Shown here piece after piece: positions 1 through 10,540 of a DNA stretch of 64,000 nucleotides. The stretch is from Vicugna pacos. Its lineage: Eukaryota > Chordata > Mammalia > Artiodactyla > Camelidae. The notes under the pieces are model-generated. The model did not search any database. It saw only the letters and a list, made by a program, of their open reading frames with translations, and was not told where the DNA came from. Location of the stretch: NCBI RefSeq assembly GCF_048564905.1, contig NC_132992.1, positions 95,741,001 through 95,805,000 on the forward strand, given 5' to 3'. Both the position numbers and the translations under genes were made by a program. Each line of letters begins with the position of its first letter. The stretch's first letter is position 1.

Positions 1-1370
1 TTTGTGACTATATTCTCTTCATATTAGAAAATTATCACATTCTTTATCCCTTATTCTTCAGTCAAGTAGAGGGGTCTTGATAACACAGTCTCACCTGCAT
101 GTAGCTCTTTGTTCAGAACATCTGAATATGCTGGGAACAGCACAATTTCTCTCTCGATTCTGGGTTTAGCCACAGTGTGATCTCTGCTGCATCTCCAGGC
201 TTAAATACAAAACCTGCATAATCCAGATCTGGTGTGGAGTTTCCTACCAATGAGTGTCTCTAATAAGTGAAGTCATTTTTTGTCATCCACATGATTCACT
301 TTTATTTCACCATGAAGTTGAAATCATAAACCCAGCATTGCCTGACTAGGGTATCCTGGCTTCTGAAACAAAAATGATCCAATCTCACAAAGCAGGAAAA
401 TAACAGTAATTCTGAATACACAGAAACCTCAGTTAAATAGCGTTTGGTGACAGCACTCTGGGCTCTCATGTCCTACCAGGAGAGCAGAGTCCAGCTTTTA
501 GAAGCAGAAAGATGCCCTGTTCCCTCCTGGCAAGGACTCAGGCAGTGAGGGGTGGTCACAGCTCAGCCAGGGAGAAGCCCTGGGTGCCTTGTTCACTACA
601 GCCCCTCCTCCAACATCCATTCCCATCTGCAAAATAGTTCTTATCCCTGTGGATGCTAGGAGCTGCAGGTGGCTCACTATGATTCCAGACACTGAACGCA
701 AATCTTTGTTGATTCCAGATGAAAACACTTCTTTTTTCTGGAGAAATAACTGGCCATCTCTTTGCTTCAGGTCAACATTTTTATGGCCCAGATGGACTCA
801 GAGAAGTCCCCGTATGACTGTGAGGCTGCTGAGCAAACAGGTGTGGGACCCACACTGGGCCCATGGCTGCGCCCTGTGTTTCTCCCAAACCCTGGATTTC
901 GAGTCTAAATCATTCTCCTGGAGCCCAGCTTCCACATCTTTGCAGTAGGAAGCTCTGCAGGCTTTGTCTGAGAACTATTGTAAGGTGGGTCCTTCGTAGG
1001 TGAGACCGTGTACTGTATGCAAGTACTTGTTTAGCATTCAGTCTGAGTTTGAAATCAGGATGTTTCAGCTGGAAGTGGCCGACCTTCCTCCCACTCCTTG
1101 GGAATAGGGGCTATTCTGCTGGACCTGTGCTGAGCAGCCTTCGGCCTGGCTCCTTCAGGGCCTTTCCATTCTATTCACAGAGGAACGGGGTGGAAACCGT
1201 GTCCTCTCCAGGTTTTCTTAAGCTGACAAACCATGTCTCTCACACTACAGGAGAGTCACCTGAAGGAAGAATCTTTAAATTCTTAAACTTGAATTCCAGC
1301 AAATAAAACCCCTGAATACAACCCAAACCCCCTTAGTTTCTGCTATTGTTTCCCAACAACCAGGACATCG
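1..1370. repeat. Segmental duplication, spacer copy 1
   Basis: By eye this stretch is closely similar and collinear with about 26790-27970 and with 63380-64000 (the window end cuts the third copy). Shared landmarks are the run around the word CTCACCTGCATGTAGCTC, the phrase CATAATCCAGATCTGGTG, and the later CTGTGAGGCTGCTGA segment. In copies 2 and 3 an IGHV3 segment lies about 2.5 kb to the low-coordinate side, so an IGHV3 gene is expected just outside the window here. I see no coding capacity; the short ORFs are conserved only because the DNA was duplicated. Confidence 0.85.
240..760 (+). repeat. Unclassified dispersed repeat, copy 1 (LTR-like)
   Basis: A block of roughly 400-500 bp found five times in the window, at about 240-760, 3870-4110, 27050-27570, 29230-29690 and 63640-64000. 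Shared words include CTGGCAAGGACTCAG, GGTGGCTCAC and a terminal TTGATTCCAGAT/CTGATTCCAAAT close to an AATAAA-like signal. Copies exist both within and between the duplicated cassettes, so at least one duplication of the block predates them. The layout recalls a retroviral LTR, but I do not recognise the family; treat as a fossil of unknown type. Confidence 0.45.
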
Positions 1371-2229
1371 GGACAGAGATTGTCACAAATGTGTGCACTT
1401 CGGGCTCCATCAGCCCTCAGACCAGCCTTCTCACATCCTCCTGATCCCAGTGACAGGCTCTGAGGGAACAGCTGGGCTCTCCCCTGTCCTTTCTCTCAAT
1501 AGGCCTGGACAAGCATTTCTCCAGATTGGAAGTGTGTCTCCCCCAGTCATATTGGGCACTGGAGCCGGACTCTCCCAGCTCATCCGAGCTACTGAAGGCA
1601 GCCCAGGCTCAGGGAACTAAAGCACCTCACCCAGTGGGGACCTGTGACGAGCCTCCAGGGGTCTCTGCCTCTGTACCTGCCCCTTTTATTTAGGCCCTTT
1701 GAGAGATGCACACCTTTTACTCCTTAGTTATTGAACTCCTATCTGTTTACTGAATGAGACTTCACAGTGGAGCATCCTGACACAGCTTCTGTCTCCCCCA
1801 AAGGGGGAAATGATTCTGGCATGTTAGAGCAGCCATCAAAGTATGTATGAAATTAATTTAGTGGCCCTGAGACACTTTTACTTGTTTTGTCTCTGACAAT
1901 ACTACAGCTAATTCTAGAAGCAATGATCATTTATCTTATTGAATTAGTTACTACCTCTTCTGGGGCAAAATCTCAAACTGATACTGGTGAAATTCACATT
2001 ACAGCCTCCTTCAAGATTCAAACAGAATTTAACATCTTCCCAGGATTAATCAATGTCCTACAAGGAAAGAAGCCCTTCAGGCTATGAAGCCCAGAAGAGC
2101 AGATTCCAAGGCTGAAGCCTTCACTGGCTCTTGTAGGTGTTTCTGAGATACTCTTGTTTTCCTGGAAAGAAAACCAAAAGGCCAAGGGGGGAGTGGTGCC
2201 CAGGACCTCGGATCAGCAAACTGCATTGA
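1371..2229. other. Intergenic, nothing recognised
   Basis: No V exon, RSS, octamer or recognisable repeat found. The small ORFs have no family resemblance. Confidence 0.5.
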
Positions 2230-2712
2230 AATATGGCTGAGCAATACTTCATCACATATGTGTTCCACGTGTACTTTAAATAGGGTAAAATAATGCCACC
2301 GGCAGCAACACAGATGGATATAAACACAATCATATTGAGTGAATTAAGTCAGATAGCAAAACACTTATCCCATGATCTCACTGATATGTGGAATTAAGAA
2401 AATGCAAAGGACTCTTACTTACAAGACAAAACTAGACTCATGGACCCAGAAAATGAACTATGTTCACCAAAGTGCATAGGGCAGGGGAGGGATAAACTAA
2501 GAGTGTGGGATTCACAAATACACATGACCTTATGTAACACAGATATAAAACAAAGAGCTGCTGTATAGTGCAGGGAACTGTGTTCTACGTTTTGTAACAA
2601 CACATACGGAAAGAAATCTGAGAAAATATACCTACATGTGTGCAGAACTGCATCTGTTTGCTATGCACCAAAAACTAACATTGTAAATCAAACACACTTC
2701 AATAAAAAGCAA
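2230..2712 (+). mobile_element. L1 3' end fragment, sense
   Basis: A 5'-truncated LINE-1 on the plus strand. It starts in the end of ORF2 (the CTCACTGATATGTGGAAT region), runs through the 3' UTR and finishes in the cetartiodactyl-type tail ending TAAATC...TTCAATAAAAAG. Divergence is substantial, so this is an old insertion. It is not evident at the matching place in the second cassette. Confidence 0.75.
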
Positions 2713-3869
2713 AATAATTGCAAAGATAATAACAATAGTAAAGTGCACTTTAATCATTATCACCCTGTCGTCCCTAACCCTCCTGTGGTGCTAACATCCA
2801 CTCCCACTGGAAGTGAGGCCTTTACTGTAACTGGTGTCCACTGTGTACTGGTTACTCTTCCAGCCGATGGAGGTAGCCGTTACCTTTTAACCTTCAGTGG
2901 GAAGAGTAAAGCTCACCAGGACATTGAGAGTCCTTCTCATTTCTGGAGCCGCCTGAAGGCTGGTCTGGTTGATCCAAAGTTTTCTAGATTTTCTCTTCTG
3001 TTGCAATATGTAGACAATTTGCCTCTTTGCTCTTCTTCTCAAACGTTCTTGCAGGATGACAGCATCTACTCCTTACAAACTTTTAGCCTCTAAGGGACTA
3101 AACTTGGCTACAGAAATTGTGCAGTTTCCCAGCATCATATTGGATGTCTATGGCATCTGACATCAGAACAAGGCTCTACTTACATCCATGGTGTTTTTCC
3201 GCTTCCTAAATGCAACACTAATTGCCAAGTGTGAGGGACTGTGGAAGGCTAGCTGAATACTGCTGAGACGGATTCCACACTTCTCTCTCAAGGAAAACCT
3301 AGATGAAGTTTTCTCAACACTGGCAATCCCAACTCCATTTTAAGGGAGGAACGAGAAGACACAGATTCAAGTCCTTAAAGGAGCGTTTGAAGAGCCTGTC
3401 CTTCTGTGGGCAACCTGACTACCAGACCCCTTTCTCCTTTTTGTATAAAGGCAAGGGGCTGTCTTGGGGTGTTGACCAAATCCACAGGGGCCTCCGCAGA
3501 CCTTTAGGGTTTTATAGCCATGAGCCGGATGCTGTGGCACAGGGAGACTCCCACTGCCTTGGGGTCTGCACGGCCTCTGACCCTTTGTTCAGGTCCACGC
3601 ATCACAGTCAACTTGTCTCAGTCAGCTGCCTCCCCTCCTAAGATGCCCTTTTGCTCCCTGGTCCTCACAGAGCTGTGTTATGTTGTCTCAACCTCAGCAC
3701 ATCTACGCTTCTCCCCTCCGTCAGCAATGAAGTCCCTCGTGGCTGCGTCACACCGAGTGACCACCACCTGACTCCTGATCACCTACAAGAAGCCCCTCTA
3801 AGCAGCCTTTTCACAGTGGCTCTCAGGCTGGAGGACTGAAGCTTCCACCTTGTAACCTGGGATCTTCAT
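2713..3869. other. Intergenic, nothing recognised
   Basis: A mixed-composition spacer with no V exon, RSS or firm repeat match. ORFs of up to 151 codons here show no domain, signal peptide or similarity I can name. Confidence 0.45.
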
Positions 3870-4110
3870 GTCTGAGCCCAACAGGGAGAAGCAAGCCCTC
3901 CTCTTCTTTCCTGGTAAGGACTCAGCCAATGAAAATCCATGAACTCCTGTTCACAGGAGCCCTCTCACCTCCCCTTTCATTCTGTAAAAGAGTCATGTCT
4001 CTGTTTTCACTGGGGACTTGCATGTGGCTCACCAGGACGGCAGACCCCAAACCGTAATTCTCTGCTGATTCCAAATAAACCAATTTTTGCTATTAAAATC
4101 ATTTGCAGTC
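3870..4110 (+). repeat. Unclassified dispersed repeat, copy 2
   Basis: The 3' half of the LTR-like block described at 240-760, sharing the CTGGTAAGGACTCAG, GCATGTGGCTCACC and CTGATTCCAAATAAACC words. It is closest to 29400-29650 and is the diverged, older copy within this cassette. Confidence 0.45.
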
Positions 4111-5501
4111 TGTTTTATGTCAAAAACATTTAATTCCCATAACACTTATTTTATTTACTTTTTATATCTTATAATTTTCTGAGCCGGTCACTGGGGTTCA
4201 CATGTGGTCATACCTTCACAGACATTCCTAGCATCAACCCTGTGCGGAAGACAGCAGTCGGCCGCATCTAGCCTGCAGGAGGTGAGGGGAGATGCAGACT
4301 AGCTGTGAGCTCCTGGGGGAGGGGGTGTGGATACTGGGGAAGGTCTGGCTGTTTCTGTCACAATGTGTCTGTAATACAAATGGCATGTTTGGATATATTA
4401 ACATGAATTGAAAAATTACATTCAAAATTATTCTAGATATAAGACAAGCATGTTAAATATCAGTTAATATTGAGATTAATTATTAATGCAAAGTAAAACC
4501 TAAAATAGCTGATATATGTTGGATTTTAATGAATATTATAACAACCAGGTTCAGCCTTGCCCTGTCTTGTTTGGGGACTCAGGTGAAGCAGAGACACGGC
4601 CCCTCCCCAGTGCTGGCTCTCTGCTCCATTGTCCCCTTTGCTTGCAGGTCTGTGCTCAGGACCCTCCGGCGCACAACCAGGACACAGTTGCGAACAGGCT
4701 GTAAGGTGCCTGTGAGCGAACTGAAGGCCCATTTTTGGTGTTTGTTCATCTTTTCATTCAGTGGTAATAATTCACATATAGAAATTTACCTTCTGCATGT
4801 CAACATTTTAATGAAGTTGACAAGACACAAAGCTTTCTTTCAGATTTTTCCCACATTATTGACATCTGAGGCTAGTTTCCTGTTGTGGGAGCTGCCGTGT
4901 GCTTTGTGGGATGCACGGCCACATTCAAGGACTCTGCCCACTAGGTAACTGGGTGCCTGCAGCCCACCCCACATGTGACAGCCCAGCCTGGCTCCAGACA
5001 TTTCCAAATGTGCTCTGGGGGACAGAATGACTCCAGTGTCACACAGGCATCAATTTCCAAATATTCAATAATACTCATGCTATTCTAGGGAAAGGCACTG
5101 CAGGAAACAGGACTGGGGACACACTTGAGGATGAAATGCCTGGAAATACATTGGAAGGTGGAGGGCAGACTCGAGGATGCACAGAAGAGTCATTTGCGTC
5201 ATTACGCATCTGTAAACCTGACAACTAAAAGAGTGGGTAGTTACTAAATTTCAAATAAAAATCCAATGGACGAACATTTCTTCTGTTTCTGGTCCTAAGA
5301 TAAATGAGGAAATAAAGGCAGACAAGCTTGACTCTATGAAGAAGGCCAAGTTCAGATCAGGAAGTTTCCCTGAAACCATTATGGATGGGCTCCCAGGGGA
5401 GACGGTGAGCCAGTGGAGAATCCACAGTCTTTGGGAGGAAACCCGTCCATGGCTCCAGCACCTGCTCTGAAACTGGTCCTACCGTTTTCCTCTTGATCCT
5501 G

Positions 5502-5518
5502 GGTGCCCCCTGGTGGCC
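5502..5518 (-). promoter_or_regulatory. CTCF-like motif beside the 5.6-kb V pseudogene
   Basis: The minus strand reads GGCCACCAGGGGGCACC, a near-perfect match to the core CTCF consensus, oriented like the V genes and about 20 bp beyond the RSS nonamer. CTCF sites next to RSSs are known at proximal mouse VH genes. The equivalent bases in the duplicated copy (31130-31146) are degraded. Binding is inferred from the motif only. Confidence 0.55.
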
Positions 5519-5538
5519 TGAGCCCTCCCTGCAGGGAT

Positions 5539-5579
5539 GGTTTCATCAGGGTCACCCTGACCTCCCCTCCCTCACTCTG
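5539..5579 (-). other. Degenerate V-RSS of clan II pseudogene
   Basis: The minus strand shows a CAGAGTG heptamer (5573-5579; the third base of the required CAC is lost) and a nonamer-like GATGAAACC at 5539-5547, about 25 bp away. Probably non-functional. Confidence 0.6.
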
Positions 5580-6010
5580 CCTCCTGGGACAATGACACAT
5601 GGCTGTGTCCTCAGAGACCCTACAGCTGAGCTGCATGGAGAAGTCATTCTTCAATGTGTCTCTGGAGATCAAGAGTCATTTTAGGACAGACAGGGGTACA
5701 CTGTGGAGCCCCCCGAATCCAAACATCTCAGTCACCCAGCCCTTTCCCTGAGGTGTGATGAATCCAGAATCAGCAGTAACCATTATGTGTGATGGAGGGG
5801 GTCCCAGAGACAGAGCAGGTGGAGGGGAAGGTATTCTATAGTCCTGGCCTGACTCCTGCACCAGCGCCGGGGCAGGACACCTGGAGACCGGGAACATAAA
5901 CAAACACTCGCTTCACAGCACCATGCACATAAGTCTACTTTCCTCAGACCCAGAAGGTGCTCACAGCTGAGACGAGCCATCAAGAGGAGGAATGACCAGA
6001 ATGTTTTCAT
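5580..6010 (-). pseudogene. IGHV clan II (IGHV4-like) pseudogene, copy 1
   Basis: A broken immunoglobulin heavy V segment. The leader exon (5965-6010, 46 nt) begins with an intact ATG and reads MKTFWSFLLLMARLS before a GTGAGC donor, resembling the IGHV4 leader MKHLWFFLLL of other mammals rather than the MRLLGLLL leader of the 7.5-kb gene. The V exon (5580-5880, 301 nt) retains the acceptor and an IGHV4-like FR3 (ISRDTLKNDFSMQLS..VSEDTAMCHC), but FR1 to CDR2 are out of frame, the CDR1/FR2 region is scrambled, and the final YYC is CHC. It also lacks a good RSS and a visible upstream octamer. Its duplicate is at 31207-31641. The subgroup assignment is uncertain; a clan II relic is firm. Confidence 0.8.
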
Positions 6011-7404
6011 TCCCTTGGATTAAAACTTCAGCTCTCAGAGAATCATGTCAGTGAAGATAAGAACCCTGACTCTGGAGGCGACAATGACCCTCTGACCATT
6101 CATCACTCAGGCAGCTTGAGATACGATTCTCCACGAGGTCTGGGCCTGCGGGGTTCCGTGTCCATCTCTGCATGTCCCAGTTTTATCAAGAAACCTGCTG
6201 AATCAGGTTAGTGAGACTCCTCACCCTGGAAATCTGATCACCCTCAATATTTGATCCAATTCCCCTAACCTATGATCTTCAGGGAACATCTGACCACCCT
6301 GGCCTCCTGTATCAAGAATCCCCTGGAGACAGTCTGCCCAGAATCCCCCTGACCTTGTAGTCTCCTCACAGTCATTTTCCACCCAGTCAACATCATCACT
6401 TTTGGGGCATAAATCCCCATGTTGCCATCTGCACTTAGAATTGAACCAGGTATCCAAGGCTGCTGCAAAGACCAAAATGAGACTTGTATTCCTTTATTTA
6501 AATAAAATTTATATTGAAGCTTTATTATCAAGCTCACCGCCCCCATCAGTATAACTCATGCCTGGATGGAGCTTGTCTTTCATAGATAATTTCTGCTAAG
6601 TCACTCACAGCACTGTGTGCTCAGGGACGTTGGACTGTGCTTCAGGACTACAGATGGACCAGCTCAAACAGGCAAACTGTCTCCTTCTACCACAAAGAGG
6701 GAAAAACATGGCACTAACTGGACATGAAAGGGGACTCACCTACGTGATGCAAGTTGAAACAAGAAGGCAGAGCATCACCCTGACCGACCTCAGGGGGAAA
6801 TGTTAGTGTGTTGGGTGATTCAAAGTGCTGCCCACATTACAAATGTCCATGAGTTTTGCAAATACAACAGCCGTTTTCATTTAGGGCTGAAAATAAATTT
6901 CAGCGCATAAGGGATCTTTAGACCACGGACCCCGTGAGTAATGAGGATCCCTGCACATGCTGTCCTGGGCACCCTGGCATTAGGATTTGTCACATGCATC
7001 CTGCACAATGCAAACCCTTGTGCTCTTTGACAGGAAGATGGAGGGTATGCAGCCTCCTGCCCCGGGAGCAAAGACAAAGATTTATCACAGTTTACACGTG
7101 TAGTTCAAGTGCCTGGGCCTTCTCAGAACATTCAAAAGTTTTGAAACATCCAGACTCACCTAGAATATTATGTTAAAACCTAGCATCCTATGGACCTTTT
7201 TGAGAAGGAAATAAAATATATCCTGAGTACAAATATTATTGTTGGAAAGAGAGAAGAGCTACAACAATTAAAAATTAGTGTCCAGCAGGGGGTCTCTGGT
7301 AGAGCTGAAGAGTAGGAACAGGAAACCAGGGATTCTAACCGCTAACCCCTCCCGGCCCCTCTGCACCTGCTCTGGGACTCAGCCCTGCCCTTGGTGGCTC
7401 CTGA

Positions 7405-7418
7405 GCACCCCCTGGGGG
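7405..7418 (-). promoter_or_regulatory. Weak CTCF-like motif beside the IGHV4 RSS
   Basis: The minus strand reads CCCCCAGGGGGTGC, two mismatches from the CCACCAGGGGGCGC core, 22 bp beyond the nonamer. The identical string lies at the same distance from the VHH RSS (33031-33044). Confidence 0.35.
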
Positions 7419-7440
7419 TCCCGGGCTCCCCAGGCGGGGA

Positions 7441-7479
7441 GGTTTGTGTCTGGGCGCACCCTGACTTCCCCTCACTGTG
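7441..7479 (-). other. V 23-RSS of IGHV4
   Basis: On the minus strand: heptamer CACAGTG (7473-7479, consensus), spacer of exactly 23 bp (7450-7472), nonamer ACACAAACC (7441-7449). It looks competent for RAG1/2 cutting even though the exon has a stop. Confidence 0.9.
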
Positions 7480-7917
7480 TCTCTGGCACAGTAATACACG
7501 GCCGTGTCCTCAGGGGTCACAGAGCTCAGCTGCAGGGAGAACTGGTTCTTGGACGTGTCCCTGGAGATGGAAGTGTGGCTCTTGAGGGATGGGCTGTAGT
7601 AAGTGCTGCCGCTATATATGGCTCCCATTCACTCCAGCCCCTTCCCTGGGGGCTGGTGGATCCAGCTCCAAGCATAACAGCTGGTTGTGATGGAGCCACC
7701 AGAGACAGTGCAGGTAAGGGAGAGTGTCTGCGAGGGCTTCACCAGGCCTGGGCCCGACTCCTGCAGCTGCACCTGGGACAGGACACCTGGGGGCAAGGAG
7801 AATCAGTCATTGTGAGTCACCTGCAGCCACTTCCATCCCCACAGACCCGTGTCTGACACCTGAGACACTCACCTTGGGGACCTGCCACCAGGCACAGGAG
7901 AAGACCCAACAGTCTCA
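7480..7917 (-). pseudogene. IGHV4: IGHV4 heavy-chain V segment with one stop codon
   Basis: Encodes an antibody heavy-chain variable domain, to be joined to D-J. Leader exon 7872-7917 (ATG at 7917, MRLLGLLLCLVAGPQ, GTGAGT donor), intron of 85 bp, V exon 7480-7786 (307 nt). FR1 starts [17 protein letters not shown], with C22 (LTCTVSGGS), an FR2 [14 protein letters not shown]2 [14 protein letters not shown], and FR3 [29 protein letters not shown]. The only break seen is TGA at 7629-7631 in place of the TGG for Trp47; Arg38 is also His. Leader, splice sites, RSS and octamer are all intact, so this is a recent one-base lesion and other haplotypes may carry a working allele. Its 3' flank is homologous to the 3' flank of the VHH at 33.1 kb. 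Confidence 0.92.
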
Positions 7918-8028
7918 TCTTCCTCTAGACCACAGCCCTGCTTCCCCAGCGACCTCAGCCCTGTGTGAGGACAGAGCTGTGAGCTCCCACCGCCCAAGCG
8001 TGGACTTTACCCTCGAGCTTGAAGGGGA

Positions 8029-8036
8029 ATTTGCAT
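8029..8036 (-). promoter_or_regulatory. Octamer of IGHV4 promoter
   Basis: ATGCAAAT on the minus strand, 112 bp upstream of the leader ATG at 7917. This is the Oct-1/Oct-2 (OCA-B) site of Ig V promoters. Confidence 0.85.
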
Positions 8037-10224
8037 GTGGAGGGGCCCTGTCTTCATAAATATGGAAGGGCTGAGTTAGGCTCACCCGTTTCTTTGAGAA
8101 CTGCTGTGAGTGTCACTTCTCTTGGCTTATGTGGCTTGTGCATTAGAGAGGGGAGGGGACCTGTCCATGGGACCCCTTGGACACCAGTCAAAGGGCAGCC
8201 CCTCCCTCTGAGACAAGAGCTGCTCTCCTTCAAGCCCATCTTCCCTCCTGCCCTTCCTTTCCCGGCCCGGTGCTCCTCACCCTCTCAGAACCTGTTCCTG
8301 CTCCCCCAGAACTGAGCCCAGGACACATCCTTTTGTGTTTCCCTGGACCCTCCTCTGTGTGTCTTCGTCATTGGACAAGTGGGTGTCGTATGGTCAGCTT
8401 GCAGTTTACATGTGAGATACAGGCCTGCATTCTGCTCCACTCTTCCTGTGCTGTGGGATTAGAAAAGTTGTCTTGTGAGGTGGGCCCTCAGGGACCCCAT
8501 TGTGTCAAACCCACGAAGCCCCATTTCGTTCATCACACCCAACCCCTCTCAGTTCACACCCTCAGTGTTCCAGGTGCTGTCCATGGGCCTCATGGTCTAT
8601 TCACACTCCTGTGGGGACCCACAGAGAGAAGGGGGTTATACACAAAATGAGACAAGATGCAGAACCTTGAGAGGGAGGCCCTCATCAGAGCACAGTCAGA
8701 AACAACAGGCACCAGGAAGAGGGGGAAGCAGATGCTGACAAGGGCAGAGCTTCAGGGCTTTCCCCAAGGACCCCTGCCTCTGCAAACAGAGGTGGGGAGA
8801 TGGGGGGCGGATGCCTCACTCAGACGGCGCATGCTCGTTATTTAGGGAAGGGGACAGACACTCTGGGTTCAAAACCAACTCCTCCCTAAGAGACAAGTGC
8901 ATCTAAAAATGAGAAGCTCTGATCAACTTCTGCCTGTTCCCTGGTGCTCTACATTCAGCCTGGACCTCACTCCTGCCTTTAATCCCCCAGGTTCACCACT
9001 GAGTCACACGTCTGGAACTGGATTCCTACTAGACGATCTAGGAGCAATGGCACCAGCCTTAATCACAGAGGCTTCAAGCCCCTTGGCCACTCCCATCCCA
9101 GCCCCTTTCCACTCCCTCCTGTCAAATGTGCAAACTTGCACTCAGCCTCCCAAGTGCCCATCTTCCCTCGTTCTCTGCCTAACTTTACCTCAGTTATAAA
9201 CCCTGCATGGACAATGGGGAATGAGCAGGCTGTGAAACACACCTGACGTCCCAGGGTCAACGTCTGATGCGGAGATGGGCCACCTGTGTATAAATTGTCC
9301 ACCACAAGGTCATGTAGACGTCATGTTGGTCAAGAGGTTCGAGCTCAGGAGACTCTTCTGGGAGTCTGTCTGGTGGTCACAGAATCACCCAGTTCTCACA
9401 GGTGAGCTGCGGTGTCGTGAGAGGTCCTGGTGATGACAGCAGACCCCAGGCTCATGAGGCTGCTTGCTGGTGGGCGGACTGAACCAGCCTAACCTCACGT
9501 CCTGGTGTGGATGCAAACGAGTCCAGGTCCCCATCACCTCTGGGCTCTACTGTCACCCCTGTCTCCCGAGTACCTCATCGCTGTGACCAACCTGGTGTTT
9601 CTAGCATAAACGAGGGGATGTGGTCTCTGCACATTTCCCTCCTGGGCAGGATCCAATGAGCTTCCTTGAGCTCCCAGGTCCTCCCGGAAGTGTGAAGAGG
9701 AAGCACCCTGGGCTCTGGACATGGACGTTCTGGGTCTGTTTCCCAGCAGCACCACCTACATGTGACCCTGTCCAGTCATTTAACCAGACTGTCACCTTCC
9801 CCCAGGCATGAGGTGGAGTAGTGGGTTTCTGTGGAAGGTGCATCCTTCTGTTCCAGGTGTTGATTGTGACAGAAGAAATTTCCACAGCCCCTGGCAGCGT
9901 GATACAACATCAGGCACTCGTATTCTTCAGGACCCTGTGATGTGAGCACGGCTGGAGGGGGAGGCACATTCCTACCCAGAAGTGCTCCCAGAGGTGCCGG
10001 GATGATGTCTGGAGGGTGTGTTCCCGTTGTGCTCAGGTGTCTGTGTGCTGGTTGTGGTTTTGGCTGCAGGCGAGTCAGGGCTGAAGGCCAGCCCTGGGAT
10101 CCAGCCCTGTGGGCCTCTTCTTGTGCAGAGGGCTGCACCCCAGGCAGGTCCCTGGGTCAGCTGGTACCCCCTTTACAGTCGCTGCTCAGGGGAACTTCCT
10201 GCAAACCTAAATGCAGTTTTACTC
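8037..10224. other. Intergenic, nothing recognised
   Basis: A GC-moderate spacer upstream of the IGHV4 promoter. I found no V exon, RSS or recognisable repeat; ORFs are short and overlap on both strands. Confidence 0.45.
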
Positions 10225-10540
10225 TGTGACCCAGCAACCACATTCCTAGGTAGTTATGTAAGTAGCCTTGAGACATGTCCACACATCAAAGTGCACATGA
10301 ATGATTACATAGCTCCATTCGTAAATGACAGCAATGGAGGAACACAATGTCCTTCCTCAGGGAATGAATAAACAATCTATGGGTCACCTCTGCAATCAAA
10401 TTCTATTGAGCCACTTGCAAAATGAACTACTAAACTAGGAAAAGACCAAAATAAGATTTAGTGCCTACACAGTGAAGGAAATCAGTCTAAAAATGGTTCG
10501 TACTGTGTGATTTTATTTTCTGTTTGTTCTGTAGAATACA
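10225..10540 (+). mobile_element. Old L1 ORF2 3' fragment, sense
   Basis: The run beginning TGACCCAGCAACCACATTCC, then ...TGTCCACACATCAA... and GGTTCGTACTGTGTGATT follows the order of the end of ORF2 in ancient mammalian L1M elements (the PSNSTPRY-like region). Heavily diverged; boundaries approximate. Confidence 0.6.

Larger units (their letters stand above)
4140..7479. repeat. Segmental duplication, cassette copy 1 (pairs with 29.7-33.1 kb)
   Basis: Collinear with about 29700-33105. Both contain a clan II IGHV pseudogene, then a shared spacer with the words TCAGAGAATCATGTCAGTG, GACTTGTATT and GAGGATCCCTGCACA, then the 3' flank and RSS of a V gene. Similarity continues to the RSS and then stops: an IGHV4 exon follows here, but an IGHV3-type VHH exon follows in the other copy. 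No other genes are seen in the spacer. Confidence 0.8.
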
